DNA of 64,000 nucleotides, taken from positions 16,299,655 to 16,363,654 of the forward strand of contig NC_051450.1 of assembly GCF_001649575.2 (NCBI RefSeq). The letters are read 5' to 3'. The notes under the pieces were generated by a model. It ran no database searches. It worked only from the letters and a program-made list of their open reading frames with translations, and was not told the origin of the DNA. Below are positions 51,701-64,000 of this stretch, piece after piece (position 1 is the stretch's first letter; the number at the start of each line of letters is the position of its first letter). Origin of the DNA: Kryptolebias marmoratus. Taxonomy: Eukaryota; Chordata; Actinopteri; Cyprinodontiformes; Rivulidae. The translations under genes and the position numbers were made by a program.

Positions 51701-54700
51701 CAGACTATGATACCCCCACAACCTCTGGTGCAGCAGCCTCTCTTGGCTCAGCCCCAAGCCCTACTTCAGAACCCTTTACCCCCTCAGCCCCCACACCAGC
51801 CCCAGCATCAACATCAGCCCTTCCAATTGCAGTCTCTCCACTCACCTCAACACCCCCAGCCTCTGCCCCCTGGCCCTCCACACCTTCACCTCTCCTCCCA
51901 ACCTGGCCTCCCACAGCCTCTTCATCATCATCATCAACAACCCCAGCAGCCTGGCCCACCCCTGAATCGCTGGATTGCTCCCAGGAACCGAGGTGAGGGC
52001 TTTGGTCTTGGTGGCGGAGTCCCACTGAGTGCCTCCCCCTGCTCCGGAGAAGTGCACCCTGTGCTGGAGAAACTCCGTGTCCTCAACAACTACAACCCCA
52101 AAGACTTTGACTGGAACTTGAAAAATGGACGCGTTTTCATTATCAAGAGCTATTCAGAAGATGACATCCACCGTTCAATCAAGTACTCTATCTGGTGCAG
52201 TACAGAACATGGCAACAAGCGCCTGGATAGTGCCTACCGTTCATTAGGCAACAAGGGGCCCTTGTACCTATTGTTCAGCGTCAACGGCAGCGGGCACTTC
52301 TGCGGCGTGGCCGAGATGCGCTCACCGGTGGACTACAATGCCTATGCAGGCGTCTGGTCTCAGGACAAATGGAAGGGCAAGTTCGAAGTGAAGTGGCTTT
52401 TCATCAAAGATGTGCCCAACAACCAGCTGCGTCACATCCGACTGGAGAACAATGACAACAAGCCAGTGACCAACTCCAGGGACACTCAGGAAGTGCCTCT
52501 GGAGAAGGCCAAACAAGTGCTTAAAGTTATTGCCACTTACAAGCATACCACCTCAATATTTGATGACTTTGCACATTATGAGAAACGTCAGGAAGAGGAG
52601 GAGGCTCTGAGGAAGGTGAGCTGAATTTAAACTTGTTCTAACCCTTTAAAGCAATTATCCAACTATTTTGAAACTGGGTTCTGTGGGAAAGTTATGAACG
52701 ATTAACATCTTACTTTATGTAAATAGCTCTTTGAACAATATCAGTTTGAGAAAACAGCTAGTATGAGCCAAGACCAAGTAGTTTGCAAATGTCTTAAAAT
52801 AACCCCAAGCTCAAAGCTTTTATTGCAATCTATGCAAATAGTATTTTGTAAACCTTTAGGCTGCTGTCAGTTTTTAAATTAAATGGTTACTCCAGCAGAA
52901 ACATTATGATATTTTTGTTGGAAGTGCCCAAGGCTAAGTCAAAATTGCTATTGCAATTTGTTCTTACATGTAAACAAATTCTATGTAAATAACCATGTAA
53001 TGCAAAATTTTTAGACCCATAAAGGGTTATTAAAAAGTGTTCACGACTTCTTATAAAATTTGTGAGACTGGTGTTGTTTTAAGATGACATAAATCCATTT
53101 AGCCATTAGCTCATCAATCAGGTCAACATTAAACTTTATTTCCCTAAACTGAGGCTGTTCAAAAAGCTTTCTATAACAGTAAGTTATTAATCGTTCATAA
53201 TTTTCAACAGAACATCACTTCCAGAGATCTGAACTGACGCTTTAGTTCAAAGCAAGGCCAAGTATTAGTGATTTTTCTGCCGCAGGCTGTTGTCGTAGAG
53301 TAATCAGCTGATCTTGTTCCACATGCTCTGAGCTTGTAACATCCTGTGGCTGCATCAGGTCTGCGGTGAATGGAAGTTTTCCCGAGGCCTGTCAGCAGAT
53401 TGATGCGCCACTATTACTCATAAGCAGGTTCAGGAAACCCTGGGTTTGCAGCAGCCATTCGGTCACATTTAAGACTGTGACGAGTTGCCCAAGTGGAGTT
53501 ACATGAGTATTGGGTTTCCCAAAATAGCCCACATTCCTGGCATTCCCTTTTCCAGACAAAGGCAGATGTAAGCGCCGATCTGCCTTTGAACACCAACCGC
53601 CCCTGCTTTCCACTGGCTCCTCATGCTTTATTAGTCTTTAACAATATGAGCTTTTAATGTGCCTCAGCACAGTTAGCAAAGTTTTCTTTTATTGTTTTCC
53701 CAACAAAATTCAGGGTAAAGTTGTGTAATTACATTTGACTGTGCACATACTTCTGAAAAGTACACACTTTTTAATCCCATCAGAGGCGAAAACTAAAATC
53801 TGTTGCAGTGATAATAATGGTGCTGTGAAACAAATGTTAGTGTGGCTGAAAAAAAAAAAAACCCTCAATGGGATTCTGTAGTTGTGGAGAAACTAAAGAG
53901 CACATTGTAATATTACTGCTAGCTTTCTGCAGCATTCATTCTTAGATTCACCAGGATGCTGATTTCATCAATAAAACCCACATGACCCACTCAGTCTTTT
54001 TTTTTTTTTTTCTCCCGCTCCCAAACTGCTGCTGCTCCACTGATGCTGTATTGACTCCTCGCTGCTGACCTTGTTAATATGCACCGGGTTACTTTCTCAT
54101 AAATATTTCAAGTCAATGTTTTCAGGCTTCTGAAAACAAACTGTCAGTAGAAAGCCAGTTTCATTCTGCGTCACGCAGGCGTTGAGCCGTGCCGCTTTTG
54201 TATCCCTGACCTCCTACATGACAGGATCGATGCGGCTGAGGCCTCGCCCTTCTTCACCTGACAAGGTGAATTGTTGTCTGTTGTTTGGCCTGTCCTGCCA
54301 GAGCTTTGAGAGGCATCAAACCAGCAGAGCTGCCGACTCAACAACACCTTTATGGAAAAATAATTTGTCATCTAAACATAGTTACGATGTTTCATAAACA
54401 CCATTTTGTAATCTTTAAATGGATTTACTGCAATACTATAGGATCCTTTAGTACGTGTTGTCTATGGTTGTATCATACTTTTCCATTAAATATTTAAATT
54501 TTATTGCTTCTTGTAAAAGTTGAAATTTAACATCAGTTTAGCAGAGTGTAATAATACACATAAATAATAATTTGGTATGCACCTAAGTTTTGTGGTCACA
54601 GTTGGGTACAACAAGAAAAAAACGATGCTAAAGGATATTCACCTGTTTAAATAGACAATGATACTTCCAAAAGAGACAGAAAAACAATGTTTTTTAGTGT

Positions 54701-57312
54701 GGAGGCTCTAAAGTAGCAGGTTGTGTGCAGAAAAGTTGTCCACTGATAACTTCTCTATCGCTATAAAACAAATAAAACAATGTTTTGTTATTTTTGTTCA
54801 GAAAATTGAACAAACAAAACCAAAAGAAGTTTTGCTTTCTATTAATCTGGCCTAGACTTGATAAGTAATAAGAGACAATAGAGAACCGAATAACATCTCT
54901 TAATGTGAAAATACAAATTAAATAAAACAAATAAAATCACACCTCGCTTCTAAGCTCAACGAGTGCTCGTGTGCTGTTTATACATGGGAGGCGCTTATTA
55001 AACACCCTCATGCTTATTTAAGTGTTTATTAGAAGCCAAAAGTCATTTCAAGGCTTCTGAATGATGACCCTTGTGGCTTTCCATACCTCCACTTCTCGCT
55101 TTCACTCATTCTGCCTGTTCGTTTGACGAAGGAACTAACAAATCTAACTTTCAGCTTACATTTTACCCTAAAGTATGTCGATTGATTCGAAGCACATGCC
55201 TTGTATAGACTGAGTTTTGTTTCGTCCCGAGAGCCATAGACCTTCTGAGGATAGATATAGAGTTACACTGAGGGGGGCTGGGTCTCTGATATCCCAGAGA
55301 AGTGACGTGGACCCCCTCAAAGAGGACACTGGTCCAACTGAGAAACAGCAAAAAGAGTCGGATAACAGGTCCATTCAGTATCTTTGCACGAAGACGTTGC
55401 TGTTACACATTTTCCTTGAATTCAGCATTCACCGCATTCCTCTTTTTGTAATCTACACCGAACCCCCGAGCGTTGTAGGAGTGTTGTGATTGCTCAGGTT
55501 TTGTTGAGTGTGTCTGCGTCCTTTTTATCTCTGACTAAGTGAGACAACTACAAGCTGAAGGTAGTGACTGCAGTCTCCTGCCAGTGTAAACAAAGCTGAT
55601 TGTTTGGTTAGTGCATTTCTCAGGACCTTCAAACTCATTTTCTCCATTTTCATACGAACAGAAAATGGTCCAAGTATCCCTTCGTTTGTAAGTGATTAGT
55701 ATTTACATTCACTGTACTGGAAATGAACAGAATTACAATAAATATACCCAACAAAGACAAAATCTATCATTCTAATCTTAAGTGTTTTTTTCATTTAAGG
55801 AGCCTTATCTAGAAAAGGAAAGGTTTATGTAACTTAAAAACCTTATTTTTTTGTCAGATATTCTGTAAATAATTGACTGTGACTTTTATCTTTTAGTAGG
55901 AGTGTTTGTGATGTCTTTTTGTGTGAAGTTGGGGTTGTGTATCAAGCATCATGTGACATTTTCTTATCACGTTTTAAATGTTAATGAAAGCAGGTTTCGA
56001 CAGCAGCACTGTCCGTTGAGAACAGGAAGCCACGCTGCACTGAAACTTTCTGTAAAGGGCTCATTAAGTCTAAACAGGAGAAGAAATTTGGAGAAAGCGT
56101 TTTATTTGGACTTAAGAGAAAACCCATTTTAAATGTCAAAAGTAATATACTTTATATTGATCAGTGGAAAAAATAAAAACCAACTTCCTAATAATATTTA
56201 TGACTCTTTGTACCACAAAAACAGCTTTTAGCCATCAGGTCATTAGCACAATAAGTATGTTTTTTTTATTTTTTTTAATTTATACTACTTAGGGAGAAAT
56301 TTAAAACGGACTAAATCAACAGCAGTGGGTGCAGCTAATATTTGTGGCGTCGCAGACCAGATTTAATGGAGTTTGGTGCCGGTACGTGTCAATAAAACCC
56401 AAATGAATGCCAGGGCCGAGTGTTTCGCAGCACAATTTTTCTCAGAAACAAGATGAGCAATTTAATTCCCCTCCACCTGTCAGTGTTTTAATGTTGTCGC
56501 TTATGAATCTCTTAGGGGTGCACGTTATATTGCAAATGTATTGTTGTCGCACTCAGTGAACGCAATATCAATATCACAAAGGACTGCTTGGACTGCAGTA
56601 AATCACAGGCCATTATATTTCAAGCACTATGCTTTCATGTTCTGCATGATAATCTGTTTGGTCAATCCAACAGATTCCCACCGGCCTTGATGCCCACACC
56701 TGGTTTAGATGAGAGCGATGGCAGAGGAGAAAGTGAGAAATATGGATTTATAGCATTTTATATAATTATTAAACCGTAATATCACACAGCACAAATATCT
56801 TAGAGCCCTAAAATGTATAATACACACACACACGGAGACAAACGGCGTTCTCACTCACGCCTAGAAAATCCCATTTTTGCAGATGGCTCACCCTAAATGT
56901 TGCACGCTGGACTTTAATTCAAGTCACAGGAGATTTTGATGAGTCATACAAACTTGCGGGAACTCATTCCAAGCTTCCATTTGATACAATCGTTCATCTG
57001 AGACATGGTGATGAAATCAAGGCACCCTAAACACATAATATACCAAAGTTTGAATGTTGCATTCAGGTTTTTTTTTAGAATATCTTGCTGTACTTGTGTA
57101 GCATCCCAGCTTCAGTATCTTGATGTGTTGACAGTACCGAGTGCATTTAATGTATGCTTATCTAATGCACAAATGCCACATTTTAAGCTGCTAAACTGTT
57201 CAAAATCGAGTCTCTCTCTCTATTTGTTTTTTATTTCTCTCTGTTCCGCCCACTGACCATTTCTTTGTCCTCTTTTCTCTCCTGCCAGGAGCGCAGCAGA
57301 AATAAACAGTAG
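48502..57312 (+). CDS. YTHDF3: YTHDF3, m6A-RNA reader
   Basis: Cytoplasmic reader of N6-methyladenosine in mRNA that promotes translation and decay with its paralogues. Five coding exons, 48502-48525, 48905-48932, 49132-49211, 50951-52615 and 57289-57312, join in phase to 606 residues (human 585). The opening [17 protein letters not shown] and [15 protein letters not shown] identify YTHDF3 rather than YTHDF1/2. The middle is Pro/Gln/His-rich low complexity (about 290-385). The YTH domain spans about residues 430-570, and its three cage tryptophans are W459 ([11 protein letters not shown]), W513 and W518 ([10 protein letters not shown]), at the same spacing as human W438, W492 and W497. The last exon encodes only the basic tail ERSRNKQ. 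Almost all of the protein sits in one 1665-base exon, as in other YTHDF genes. Confidence 0.97.
49300..49895 (+). repeat. Interspersed repeat family A, copy 3, in YTHDF3 intron 3
   Basis: Contains ATCAAGATGGCTGCCACTAA, CCCCTGAACCACTGGATGAA, CAACTCAGTCAGTTTTACAT and the end block GAACACTAGGCCTTTAATTA, in the same order as the copies at 8425 and 23555. Confidence 0.75.
52655..53243. mobile_element. Palindromic MITE family, full-length-looking copy 2, in YTHDF3 intron 4
   Basis: Left arm: GGGTTCTGTGGGAAAGTTAT, AATAGCTCTTTGAACAATAT. Right arm, mirrored: AAACTGAGGCTGTTCAAAAA, CGTTCATAATTTTCAACAGA, AGATCTGAACTG. Noncoding interior of about 300 bases. Confidence 0.78.
56514..56812. repeat. Possible MITE fragment in YTHDF3 intron 4
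   Basis: GGGGTGCACGTTATATTGCA at the left resembles the start of common fish hAT-type MITEs; a loosely inverted ATATCACACAGCACAAATAT lies at the right. Weak. Confidence 0.3.
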
Positions 57313-58260
57313 CCTTCAAGCAAGCTCCCAGCTCAAACTGCAACACTAACAGCGAAGGACCTTAAATCAAATTAGCCTAACCACACGGAGGAGAGGCTCT
57401 CACAAGCTTTCCTCTGAAGACGGCGTGTCGGAACATTCGAACGTGACAATATGTGGACTCATCTGTGTTTGTTTGACTGGTGCATCAAACCCCGTTCTCC
57501 TGTCTCATCGGAAAATCAGCGCAGTCCCGTCTTTAAAGCACTTTCAGTCCTCCTTAAAGAGCTCCTACAAATACCCTTAACTTTAACTCTTTCTGACTTT
57601 GTTTGTGAGCAACTAACTAATTAACCAGAGTAGTCAGACAATTTCACTGAGCTTATTTGTAAATTTTTTTATTTTTTTTCCAAATGTTCGGGATAGTGGT
57701 GAGCTTCAACTAGCCCTGAAGAGAGTTAAAGATTAAAATAATCCTAAATCTGTATTCACCTGTCCGATCCTGTCTGATTCACACTTTGACAGGTGGGACA
57801 AAATAATTGGGGAAGCCGCTGCAGTCATGCCAATCATACGGTTTATTCTACATGTTCTCTTTTCTTTCTGCGTCTGTCTCTGTGTACGGGAAGATTATGA
57901 TTATGCAGCAAGCTGGTGACTGCCAGCTTGTGCGCATCTTTGCTTTTGTTTTTCTTTTTCTTCTTCTCTCTTGTGGTTCTGTCATTCTGAAGTGCATTTG
58001 TCTGAGGAGAAACCTGCTGCTTCGGTAGAGTTAGCGGCGGCCGCCTTCGGTCCCGTCGGTGACCGTCTTTGCTCTGATGTTGACGTAAACGTACCTCAGG
58101 CACAATCAGACTGTCCTCAACAACTCTCCGCTTTTTTTTTGAGGTGGTCAAGTCAATCGACTTTTGATATCCCCCCCCCTCTCCCAACAAAAAAAAGGCA
58201 AAACATCCACTGTAAGAGTGACAGTTTTCTCCTCTTGGTAACTCATTAGCTAAATAAAAA
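57313..58260 (+). other. YTHDF3 3'UTR (inferred)
   Basis: Follows the stop codon. The first well-placed AATAAA on the plus strand is near 58254, so transcription probably ends close after it. Pyrimidine-rich tracts at about 57940-57970 and 58130-58180. Confidence 0.5.
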
Positions 58261-58764
58261 GTACTCATGTTTAGCGCAAACGGTGGGTTTGTGTTTTGTT
58301 TCTCACGTCATTTCCTCACACAGACTTTAAACCGTACATCGCGTGTTATTTACCGGATATCGCATCGGATTAGAAAAAAACTCTGCTGCACAAGCAGGTC
58401 CTAACGTTTCAATTTGCGAAAGTGCCTCTAAATAAACCAGATAGCAGGAACTCCCTCGCCACATAGTTTCAGTTTATTACAGAGGAAGACTGCAGAGTGC
58501 TTTATGAGTGGGAATCACCATATTATGTAATAAAAAAAACAAATATAGGCAATAAATCAAATGAAGTGGATGCATTTTAAATAACAAAACGACAGAGTGC
58601 ATTAACCTCATTAGCCTCAAAGTGAATTTGTTTTACAAGTCAGCAGCAAATATGTCCCTTTATTCCAAGCTGTTGATCACAGAAAACTATCAGATTAAGA
58701 TTTTACCGACAAATATCTCACAAAATGCATTTTAATGTTAGCCAAAGATGACTCCTGAAGATGT

Positions 58765-59000
58765 AAAGGTATAATTCAGATCATTTGAAGTTGGGTTCTA
58801 TAGAAAAACAATAAACAATTCATATATTACAATTTCCGTTTGTAGAAAGAGTTGCACTGTAACAACCCCACTCGGACAAGGAGCTCACTGATCTGGTTAG
58901 AATTAAACTATTTCTCCAAACTGAGCTTTCTGCAGGTGGATATTAATTATAATATTTCAACTAAACCCTTCACTTAAAAAGATCTGAACTGTCGCTCTGT
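58765..59000. repeat. Palindromic MITE family, short copy
   Basis: AAGGTATAATTCAGATCATT and GAAGTTGGGTTCTATAGAAA at the left; CTCCAAACTGAGCTTTCTGC and GATCTGAACTGTCGC mirrored at the right. Confidence 0.65.
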
Positions 59001-59570
59001 CTAGGCCTCCTTGTAATTTCTATTCAGGTTCACTTTTACAGTTCAGATTTCTGAGGCTTGTTGCACTTTTACATTAAAAATAACTAAATCCTAAAAACCG
59101 AACTGATGCTCTTAGGTAATTGAAGTATTTCCACGTTGCACTGCTGCAAATGCATTGACTGCATGCGGTGTAGCCTTTCATGTTAGTAAATTTTTGAAGT
59201 GAAAACATGAAGTTCTCACAGTGAACAGAGTGAAGACTTGAAAGCAGATTCAGGGACAAAGGTTCAGTTCTTGGTGGATATGTTTATAAAGTGTGTTTAG
59301 CAGATTGGTCAGGGATTCAAATGGCTGTTTTCCACCACATATTTTAGTGACAAGAAGCGTGAAGGATGGTCAGGTTGAGAACAAAAACGGAGTGAAGGAC
59401 TTGATTAAATATGGCCAGACATGATGCTGAATGGTATTAATATTACTAAGACTGGCAGAGGGTGGCAGCAGCAATCAAGTATTTATAAAACAGGTGATTA
59501 ATGCACACAAGGCTGTGCTTGTGTAAACCCTTGCCATGAAGAAAGGAGGGGAAGAAGGTTACATTAGCTC

Positions 59571-59875
59571 AGTGGTTCCCAAACGTTTCAGCTTCTGACC
59601 CATAAAATAACAGTGACAAAGGTGTGTGACCCCATCTGTTGGCTGTTTAAATATCCAAAAATGCTAACGACTCAATTAAATAAGAACATAATGACAACAC
59701 AAACAGTCTTAACATCCATTATGCTATTTTTAAATCAATTTATGGACTTGTATTTCAAGTTTTTGTAACAAATATGGTGCAAACGTAGCATAAAAACTAT
59801 ATCTGGAGATTATCTAAGGACCCCTACTTGGTGCTGAGTGACCCAAACTGAGGCATTAGCTAATATTAAACCTCT
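59571..59875. repeat. Interspersed repeat family C, longer copy
   Basis: Begins TCAGTGGTTCCCAAACGTTT, a common head of teleost hAT-like MITEs, and ends with GGAGATTATCTAAGGACCCC, TACTTGGTGCTGAGTGACCC. A deleted relative lies at 46965-47135. Confidence 0.7.
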
Positions 59876-61084
59876 ACATGTTTGCATGACATTTGTTGCT
59901 GCTCTCTTAAATTCAGAAGGGATCAGACTATCCCTTTAATGCCAAATTCTATCCAAGAGCACAAATTAAATGTACGAATATTAAATGTTTATGTGCTTTC
60001 AGATGTAATAAATCTTTTTGCCGTCTGTCCACTAGAGTGTGCCATCATATCATGTTGTTTCACATACTCTGTTGCATTCCCAAACCATACAACAATAATA
60101 AGCAGCGAACCGCTCTTTCTTCTCAAGCCCTCCCCTTCCCCCCNCACACACACACACACTCCCACGGACACAATTATAGCAGGATGAGAAGCACTTGTTG
60201 TTCCTCCTCAGCATCTCGGAGCAATTAATACCAGCTCACCAAGCTGTGCAGTGAGAGGTGGAGAGAGATGAAGAAAGAAGATGTAAGCGGAGAGTGAGAG
60301 AAATCCTCCATTCTGTGTGTCAGGAGGAAGAAAGAGCTGTAATTATGACATTGGAGGCTTTGGATTTTTTCCCCCCTCTGTGTTTTAATTTGTGTATTTG
60401 TAAGGTTTTCTCAAACACACTCTCGCCTCCATTTGTCTGCGAACACAACAAGCAAACTGAGCAGGAAACCTGGTATTCATTTGTCTTAGAATACTGTGTT
60501 TTTTTCGCACGATGCTGCAAAGAAATGCATCATTTTAAAGATGCAAAACGCTGATTTAATTGCAGACCTTTTGATGCGACGTGGATTTGACCTTGTGTGA
60601 TAAAGCGATGAAAAGTCCAGCAACAGAAACAGCTGCTCTCTGCTTTCCTTCAAACCAGTTAATCGGCTTATCGTGTTTTTCTTCACATTTAGGAATCAAA
60701 GTAACTGGTTAATGACTTTAATGTGGTTAATTTGCGCCAATCGGCAGTGGTCTAAGATGCTCCAACCCCCTGAAGTCATCGAAATGTCCTTCTCTGGAGA
60801 AATTTCGCTGAGTGAAGATGAGAGAAGAAACATCTTGTACTTAGAGAGTTGAAATGCCTTTGAAGTTTCAGTCACAGTGAAGACTCATCAACACATGGCT
60901 CAGGGCAAGGTTAGTCTCAGGGTTGGCACTTCCTCTGTGTTTGGAAGGTTTGCTCACTCTAGGCCATGTCACTCAATAAGTCCTCGCAGAGCATCAGAGC
61001 GATTGATGGCGATGCGAGCTGACACGTTGTCGGTAAGAAATGAGAATTAAATTGTTCTCTGTGTGCGTTTGCTGCTAAAAGCGA

Positions 61085-62240
61085 TAGCTCAGGTCATTAG
61101 AAGTGAAGTTCTGTGGCGAGGTTACGAACGAACGTCTTACCTGTTGCAGATAGCTCTTTGAACAACCTCAGATTGGAGGGGAACAGATTAGTTCTGACTG
61201 GTTCGGCAAGCTAATGGCCAAGATCAAAGAGAACTTCTGCCGTCTTTAAAAAAACTTCAATTTCAAAACTTTTATAGCGGTTCATGTCTTTATATTTGGC
61301 ATTACTTACATAAAATTATGGGATTATTTGCAAGTGCAGCAGCAAGCAGTGGCACTTCCTGCACGAATACCATAATATTAACCTTGTGATGTGAAACTGG
61401 TGCGACGTAAAGATATTTGAAACAGGCTTTAGCTGTGAAATTTTTGAGATTGGAGATGTTTTAGGGATGGGCACTGATTTTAGAGTATTTGAAGAATTAA
61501 TGTGACCTTCACAATGGTTTTATGTTGTTGTTTGTTTTATACCAGAACCTGGTGTTGACACCCCAAGCTGCTTTCCTAATGATGCTTTCCTAGTGCTCTT
61601 ACAGCACATCTCATCCACCCCCCTCTGATCTGTTGGTCCTGTGAAAATGACGGGATGTAAAGCTCACCGGCCAGAGGGATTAGCAGCAGAACACGTCTCT
61701 GTACCCAAAGCCTCTGTTTCATTTCAGGGTGTTTCAGCTCCTGGGGTGAGTAAACTTTATTTCACCAGAAGTCTTCATCCTAACCGTGTGGACACTCATT
61801 TTTTAAGCAAAACATTCAACATGAAACAATCCTAAATCATAAAGCAGCAGTTGAGATTTGCACTTCCTGCATTTAAACTGATGATTGTTTTGTTGACGAT
61901 TGTCGTATATTAATTAGTCCTGCATGAGTAAAAGACGAAGAAGAAGCACGAATTGCTCCAAGTGGCGGCTGGTAGGTGGTCGGCGGATTGAATATCTGAA
62001 ATAAAATCAAATAATTACCGAAAAATTCAAAGAGTGTTTTTGCTTAAAATGCCCACCCATTCATAATGCTGCAGTCCACTTTGGGTTTGGCTCTATTTGG
62101 ACAAGCAGTCAGCTCATCTGTGACATAATCTATATTTGTCCAAACTGAGGTCATTCAAAGCAGGTAAGACATCCGTTCATATCCTTTCCACAGAACTCCT
62201 CTTTAAAAGAGCTGAACTCTCACTTTAAGTGCATCAGCTG
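61085..62240. repeat. Palindromic MITE family, arms separated
   Basis: The left arm at 61085-61260 (AAGTTCTGTGGCGAGGTTAC, ATAGCTCTTTGAACAACCTC, GGCAAGCTAATGGCCAAGAT) and right arm at 62085-62240 (GTCCAAACTGAGGTCATTCA, CATATCCTTTCCACAGAACT, GAGCTGAACTCTCAC) are about 800 bases apart. Either this is one copy with an insertion or two partial copies. Confidence 0.6.
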
Positions 62241-63537
62241 TGATAAATTTAAAAGATCCCTCACCTGATGTTTTAACGCTTTACCCTGCATCCGAATGAA
62301 ACTAATGAGCTGAGTTTTATTTTCAGTTTGAGGAAGTGGGGTTTTGATTGACAGTAATGTTCAAGTATTCTTACTGCCCTCTCCCAAGGTGTCTCTGTTG
62401 CCATGGTTATATCATTATCTGCGAGCTGAAAGTAGAGGCTGAGCGTTTTGCCGAACGCACTCAGATAATCTGGATCTCAGCTGAGCAGACTGTATTGTTC
62501 TGCATACAATGAAACAGAACGGAGTGATTTGCACTCTAATGTTTTTGTAATTCTGTTAATGCAGGTGCTGAATAGGGCAAATAATTATCGAGAAAATGAC
62601 ATTCTGATTTGAAAAGATATGGCTGATTTTTTTTTTATTATAGATCACCTTTATAATTTTCTTCTAATTTAGTCTGTAGTTATAGCAGAGAATAAAGACA
62701 TAATATAGGTATTGAGTGAACTTTGACATTAATGTTATTTTATACAATGTCCACAGGGAGGCAGTATTTATAATTTTTTTTTTTACCTTTTTAATGACTG
62801 CCTCATCCTTTTAGGATATGGTTAAAGCTAAAATGTACATATATGAGTTTAATTTTTGTCCAAATGTATTAAGTTTTAAAAGAAAACTGTTTACAAACCG
62901 TGAAGGGAGGTGAATTATTGTTTACTGACAATTTGATCACACATCTGGAGCGCATATATTTTTTAATAAAATCAATAGTTCAGAAAAAGCGGGTGATTTG
63001 TCATGCTTTTCAAACAATACTGTGAATAATACAGCGTGTGAGTCAGCAATCAGTGCGAGCTCTCTTCACAACTTTGTCTTCGCTGGACAAATGAAAAGCT
63101 TATATAATTCATGTAGGCAGCTTTCAGAGCAGCAGGGAATAATTCAGGGACGTTAATCTGTTCAAATGTTTCCCGGCAACAATCTAAAGATTCAAATCAG
63201 TGATAATGCTGGGGATAATCCAATTTTTCTTTGCCAAAGGGTGAACAATGTGCACGCATGTATCCTGGTGCTCTTTAGACGCACGTAAATCTTCAAATGC
63301 TCTACATAAATGTAGTAAAAGAGGGTTTATATCCAACAGGATTTCTACAAATTTCTCCTTTCAGAATCCCAATCTTTTTCAAAATGAGATTTCCACATTT
63401 CCCAACTGAGGTTTTGGGGCCATTTTTGACATCTTCAAACAAATGTTTTCTCCACGATTAGAAAGAAAACAACCCAATATTGAACATATTTGTTATAATT
63501 TGACCACAGCAGTTGTTTTATTGTTATATATTTGACT

Positions 63538-63558
63538 TATCATATCATATCATATCAT
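63538..63558. repeat. (CATAT)n microsatellite at the LINE 5' end
   Basis: About four units of TATCA directly before the LINE-type sequence. Confidence 0.85.
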
Positions 63559-63572
63559 CTCTCTGAGACAAG

Positions 63573-64000
63573 ATGGCGCCGGTGTCCATGGCTTGCCGTC
63601 TATCTCTGAGATCTTTCTTTTTGTTTGTCTTGTTTTTGATACTTTTTATCACGGATGTTAAGACATTATTGATATATGAACGCCAGTCTCTGTTGGAGCT
63701 TCGTGTATCTGTCACCAAGCTAGCCTATTTTAATCATAATGGGTTTAGCAACAAGCTTCCTCCTCTACTGGCTGATGTCCCTGTGTACCTGTTCCGTCAT
63801 CCGCACCTATCCGCCTGGAGACACCGTCGCAGGCCCCGCTGCAGACGTCGGGGAAAACGCGCAGGAAGGCTGTTGAAGCTAAAAACACGTCTTGCACTTT
63901 CTCCATCGACCGGATCGGTTCGTCGTCTGTCGTGGCGCTTTGTGGATCCTGTTGAACCCTGTCTGATTCCGCTGGTGGGCTTTGATGTTCGCAGTGGCCC
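63573..64000 (+). mobile_element. 5' part of a LINE-type retrotransposon ORF, cut by window end
   Basis: An open frame begins at the ATG in AAGATGGCGCCGG and runs without stop to the window end (about 142 codons). The predicted protein is hydrophobic near its start, then has LPPLLADVPVYLFR and a basic stretch (RRRPRCRRRGKRAGRLLKLK). Basic RGKRAG-type runs after such a leader are typical of the N-terminal region of teleost non-LTR retrotransposon polyproteins, upstream of endonuclease and reverse transcriptase. Those domains would lie beyond position 64000. Clade not determined. Confidence 0.65.

Larger units (their letters stand above)
58261..63534. other. Repeat-rich region with no recognised gene
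   Basis: Contains palindromic-MITE pieces at 58765-59000, 61085-61440 and 62085-62240, a family C repeat at 59571-59875, and a CA tract with an adjoining N at 60144. Small ORFs show no family resemblance. Confidence 0.5.

Noticed and set aside
51283..52057. Minus-strand ORFs of about 100-120 codons
   Set aside because: Antisense shadows of the YTHDF3 large exon.
55163..55489. Overlapping ORFs on both strands near 55.2-55.5 kb
   Set aside because: Inside YTHDF3 intron 4, no conserved domain, no splice context.

Overview
The window looks like chromosomal DNA of a ray-finned (teleost) fish. Genes are split into short exons with GT/AG introns. The proteins are vertebrate orthologues with small fish-type differences, and the introns and spacers are full of teleost-style DNA transposons, MITEs, SINE-like and LINE sequence. 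I cannot name the species. There are two assembly gaps (15328-16296 and 43452-43835) and one isolated N at 60144.

Layout from left to right. Minus strand: TMPRSS7 (matriptase-3; start codon about 7209, running off the left edge before the catalytic Ser exon); SPATA13/ASEF2, a Rac/Cdc42 GEF (stop at 8045, large N-terminal exon up to 19074, candidate CpG-rich promoter near 24.6-25.1 kb); C1QTNF9/CTRP9 (26526-27786); TAGLN3 (30685-32101, TATA promoter near 32985); ABHD10 (36268-39335). Plus strand: a MADF-domain gene (39900-40918), head to head with ABHD10. Minus strand: a THAP-domain gene (45004-46019, 3' end unresolved). Plus strand: YTHDF3, an m6A reader (48502-57312). From 57313 to 63.5 kb I see 3'UTR, repeats and unassigned DNA. 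At the right edge a LINE-type ORF begins at 63573 and continues beyond the window.

The exon models for TMPRSS7 (partial), SPATA13, C1QTNF9, TAGLN3, ABHD10 and YTHDF3 were built by hand from splice sites, and reading phase is continuous through every junction. Complete products come to 339 aa (C1QTNF9), 199 aa (TAGLN3), 290 aa (ABHD10) and 606 aa (YTHDF3). From memory of human gene maps, TMPRSS7, TAGLN3 and ABHD10 are neighbours on 3q13 and SPATA13 and C1QTNF9 are neighbours on 13q12, so the block joins two regions that are separate in humans. The genes do not form a pathway; their link is chromosomal.

Repeat content: a decayed Tc1-like transposase in a TMPRSS7 intron; two copies of one hAT-like element, each broken by an assembly gap; a 214-bp hAT-like MITE; a 354-bp long-TIR MITE with TA target duplication near YTHDF3; a palindromic MITE family with at least six copies; a second interspersed family with three copies; and a 35-bp-period minisatellite in an ABHD10 intron. 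I found no wholly new gene system. The best candidate for novelty is the MADF gene plus THAP gene plus hAT cluster between ABHD10 and YTHDF3.
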